Below, in pieces: positions 62,701-64,000 of a stretch of DNA of 64,000 nucleotides; position 1 is the stretch's first letter; every line of letters starts with the position of its first letter. A model generated the notes under the pieces. It made no database searches, had not been told where the DNA came from, and saw nothing but the letters and a program-made list of their open reading frames with translations. Position numbers and translations under genes: made by a program. Source of the stretch: Fen-1258 sp964449775 (GTDB lineage: Bacteria; Bacteroidota; Ignavibacteria; Ignavibacteriales; Melioribacteraceae); contig CAYVBQ010000017.1 of NCBI GenBank assembly GCA_964449775.1, positions 1-64,000 on the forward strand, given 5' to 3'.

Positions 62701-63195
62701 CAGGGGGCACAGATTTCCTGGAGTTTAGTCGTTTCCGCTTCACCAACTTCACCCAAAAAAGTTCCTGGGCCAGGCGATGCGCTTCTAATTTATACGAAGA
62801 GACCTTTCGGTTCTAAAGATGTTTTTACTCTTCAAACAAAAGCGGGATTTATTGATAATGTTCAAACGGCAAGCAGGCTTGATAATATCTATGTTGTTCC
62901 GAATCCTTATGTGGGTACAAATGAAATTGAACCTGCTAATAAATTATCGGGGCAAAACCGTGGTGAACGGAGAATTTATTTTGAAAATCTTCCTGTGAAG
63001 TGCACCATAAAAATATTTACCTTAAGCGGCGAACTCGTAACAACTTTGGAACATGATACAGGCTTCGATAACGGCAGAGAATATTGGAATCTCCTGAACC
63101 GGGATGGATTCAGTGTTGCTTACGGTGTTTATCTGGCTCACATAGATGCACCGGAAATTGGTGAAAAGTTAATCAAGTTTGCCTTAATTAAGTAA
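59770..63195 (+). CDS. Large exported protein with calcium repeats and sorting-like end
   Basis: 1141 residues, signal peptide MLGKKIIYLSLILCVFPLLV with cleavage after SFAQ. Near residues 357-400 is a run of Asp-rich loops (PNDGIDNDGDGLIDE, NNIDEDGDWNPDTDD), like thrombospondin type 3 calcium sites. Around 540-640 is an FN3-like segment (LPKVTAIPDDKKVTLFWDSN; YEGYAIYRSTRP-like). The C-terminus (NIYVVPNPYVGTNEIEP ... AYGVYLAHIDAPEIGEKLIK) resembles a divergent T9SS sorting domain. Its place between a TonB receptor and a PorV-like gene suggests a surface partner of that receptor. Exact role unknown. Confidence 0.75.
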   Translation: MLGKKIIYLSLILCVFPLLVESSFAQSESVKQRRLIEHQAVKDLLNSKLSTSPINVSNTGSSEEKYSLKNLFKTKGNADRKSFFMNGNNVSVEIENYGGIAPGYGGIREITNLIWRDAPYIFQFCPIVGASVVDSTGVRKHIITDAMNDYDRAGLREIDPATGFKWQWQPLPGYADPNQNYIASNPAFDSDRDGKPDSWPREWYNERLGQYVWPGYLVQGENNADLEAYWAMDDRDNKEFGYYPFQNDKSRKGLGVQIDGRAFQWSNSLASNAVFFVWSITNVSDKNLDTVMFGIYGDPDIGGADNKDDNGLFISPFNTSIPLYSRNMVYFFDPDKTGDAGRRLGYLGCKFLESPGNPNDGIDNDGDGLIDERQDNNIDEDGDWNPDTDDVGKDGIPNTGDIGEKDGIPTLGNRLSDGRPDPLQPGEPNFGYTDLDESDQIGLTSFKSSQWATDLRIAYDEDVWNATKPGSFSEITQNEDIVFIFSSGYISLKPGETKRISMAFLFGEDLDDLLTTAETVQNIYNKNYRFFRPPSLPKVTAIPDDKKVTLFWDSNSERSIDPITGNDFEGYAIYRSTRPDFADVQKVTDGKGSKFLYEPLKDLKGFDAKWDLRNDWKGYHPVPYLGRGLMYYLGDNSGLVHTFVDSNEVRNGQTYYYAVVAYDHGDSLGIPPSETTKKISSDPISSKLIFDDNTVQVIPGPRAGGYNRPGINSTDVLHTGGIANGDMNFKIINDLNVKGDKYTLTFKDTLYSASKATLAKNYSVTGEKTTKESFYLYGTKFANLSKSHLINDPSLQVTDKSGKVFKSGLDYEINLEKGSIKRTDKSSMLEATEYFITYRNYGIYQSQALNGEDSNPIFDGILIQVKDNPALIFDENKSKWSSGIDLPFKFYLRPAGSPKAEPADYIITFSDKNISTAKKFVLGKGFIDIPVKYKVEDVTSGVPIVVVTNLQELAASNDSSWTVGEEIVFYKTGSPGGQGAQISWSLVVSASPTSPKKVPGPGDALLIYTKRPFGSKDVFTLQTKAGFIDNVQTASRLDNIYVVPNPYVGTNEIEPANKLSGQNRGERRIYFENLPVKCTIKIFTLSGELVTTLEHDTGFDNGREYWNLLNRDGFSVAYGVYLAHIDAPEIGEKLIKFALIK

Positions 63196-63208
63196 TGCAG
63201 GAGGTTTT

Positions 63209-64000
63209 ATGAAAAAATTACTTTTTTTAATTAGCATTTTATTTGTGCTGTTTTTTGCCATCGTTGGATTTGCGCAAACAACTAAAATCGGAACTACTGC
63301 GGTACAAGCTCTTAAGTATAATGTTGGTCCACGCGCTATTGGAATGGGTGGTGCATTTACTGCAATTGCCGATGATATAACTGCCATGTACTGGAATCCA
63401 GGTGGTACTGCAAACATAAATACAAATGAAGCATTTTTTAATCACACTTCTCTCTTTTCAGATATTAGTCATGACTTTGCGGCATTTGCAACTAATCTCT
63501 CCGGCATTGGAACTGTGGGCGCTTTTGTATCCGTTCTATCGATGGATGAAATGAAAGTTAGAACAATTGAAAACCCCGAAGGTACCGGTGAATTTTTTAA
63601 TTACAATACTTTTATAATGGGATTAAATTATTCAAAGTATCTAACTACAAATTTTGCAATCGGATTTAACGTAAAATATATCAGTGAAAATCTCTGGCAT
63701 ATGAATTCTACCGGATTCGCAATTGATATAGGTACACTTTATAAAATACCAATTTTTAATGAACTCAGAATTGCATCCAGCATTTCAAATTTTGGAACTA
63801 AAATGCAGCTTTCCGGAAGAGACGCAACAGTAATTTACTCCTCCGGGGCTGGAAACGAAAATTTGATTAATTCGAATGTTGAACTTGACAAATTCGATCT
63901 TCCATTAATTTTTAGATTTGGTATTTCTGCCGATGTTATCAAAGGAGAAAGTTCAAGATTGACAATTGGCGTTGACGCAATTCATCCAAATGATAATACT
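63209..64000 (+). CDS. PorV/PorQ-like outer-membrane protein, cut by window edge
   Basis: The ATG at 63209 has CAGGAGG just before it, 13 bases after the previous stop. A signal peptide (MKKLLFLISILFVLFFAIVG, ending FAQ) is followed by VGPRAIGMGGAFTAIADDIT AMYWNPGG, the hallmark of the PorV/UPF0164 barrel family related to FadL. 264 codons are seen; the end is outside. PorV-type proteins help release or anchor type IX secretion cargo. Every Ignavibacteria-like genome may hold several copies, so this one may be specific to the preceding genes. Confidence 0.88.
   Translation, partial: MKKLLFLISILFVLFFAIVGFAQTTKIGTTAVQALKYNVGPRAIGMGGAFTAIADDITAMYWNPGGTANINTNEAFFNHTSLFSDISHDFAAFATNLSGIGTVGAFVSVLSMDEMKVRTIENPEGTGEFFNYNTFIMGLNYSKYLTTNFAIGFNVKYISENLWHMNSTGFAIDIGTLYKIPIFNELRIASSISNFGTKMQLSGRDATVIYSSGAGNENLINSNVELDKFDLPLIFRFGISADVIKGESSRLTIGVDAIHPNDNT

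Overview
The window looks like an ordinary chromosomal segment of a low-GC, Gram-negative, free-living bacterium of the Ignavibacteria / Bacteroidota-Chlorobi group. That placement is an inference. It rests on a type A type-IX-secretion C-terminal sorting domain (NYPNPFNP, end of the gene at 55163), a PorV-like outer-membrane protein at the right edge, a TonB-dependent receptor with a carboxypeptidase-regulatory-like N-domain, a small Hc1-type histone-like protein, and a tRNA gene without encoded CCA. No phage, CRISPR array, rRNA or intact insertion sequence is visible.

Layout. 1-1418 (minus): three small membrane proteins, two of them with zinc ribbons. 1927-7448 (plus): five tightly coupled genes: an isoaspartate methyltransferase with a hydrophobic leader, a membrane-embedded spermidine-synthase-like protein, an unknown exported protein, an NtrC-type regulator and a HIT protein. 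7573-11898 (minus): purD, a glycosyltransferase, and guaB lying between two inverted-repeat elements. 12859-18648 (minus): a compact operon purC - DUF971 - pgsA - pgpA - cinA - thpR - recA - recX. Then come a YgjP-like metallopeptidase, tRNA-Phe and an APC-type permease. 21724-29369 (minus): a group centred on carbamoyl phosphate (ornithine carbamoyltransferase, SxtJ-like protein, NodU/CmcH carbamoyltransferase, carbamate kinase, a cyclic-2,3-diphosphoglycerate-synthetase-like P-loop protein), with glmS upstream. 29.4-30.9 kb: gene debris, with an IS1380-type transposase remnant, an orphan antitoxin-like gene and a nested palindromic repeat.

30897-38499 (minus) is a peptide-use region: M29 aminopeptidase, MFS permease, PepD dipeptidase, PqqD-like protein and OPT oligopeptide transporter, with an ORF6N protein and a beta-barrel-like protein between. 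38677-51576 holds mixed housekeeping genes: TIGR02757, pdxJ, lysine 6-aminotransferase, rsmI, apt, dusB, an MFS exporter, a CapA-like protein, a histone-like protein, an HdrD-like membrane Fe-S protein and a hydrolase. 51736-54709 (plus): a small unknown protein, hisA, a cyclic-nucleotide-binding protein, a universal stress protein and an eIF2B-like protein. 54.7-55.1 kb holds a truncated TPR gene joined to an internal piece of a tRNA-Ser gene. 55163 to the end (plus) is an envelope operon: FG-GAP surface protein, TonB receptor, large calcium-repeat protein and PorV-like protein, cut by the window edge.

The intergenic spaces are the least ordinary part. At least two kinds of dispersed inverted-repeat element occur. 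One has MITE-like ends related to TCTCTAAAAAGG or GAGGGTGTCcAAAA, sometimes with ATTGCGAGG-type palindromes inside. The other is built of degenerate hexamers (roughly ANGANC) that switch strand at the middle and so form hairpins; it occurs at four places. Two decayed genes can also be read: a 37-codon relic joining what look like the two ends of an acyl-CoA dehydrogenase, and the tRNA-Ser/TPR junction. All functional calls are from reading motifs by eye; no database search was made.
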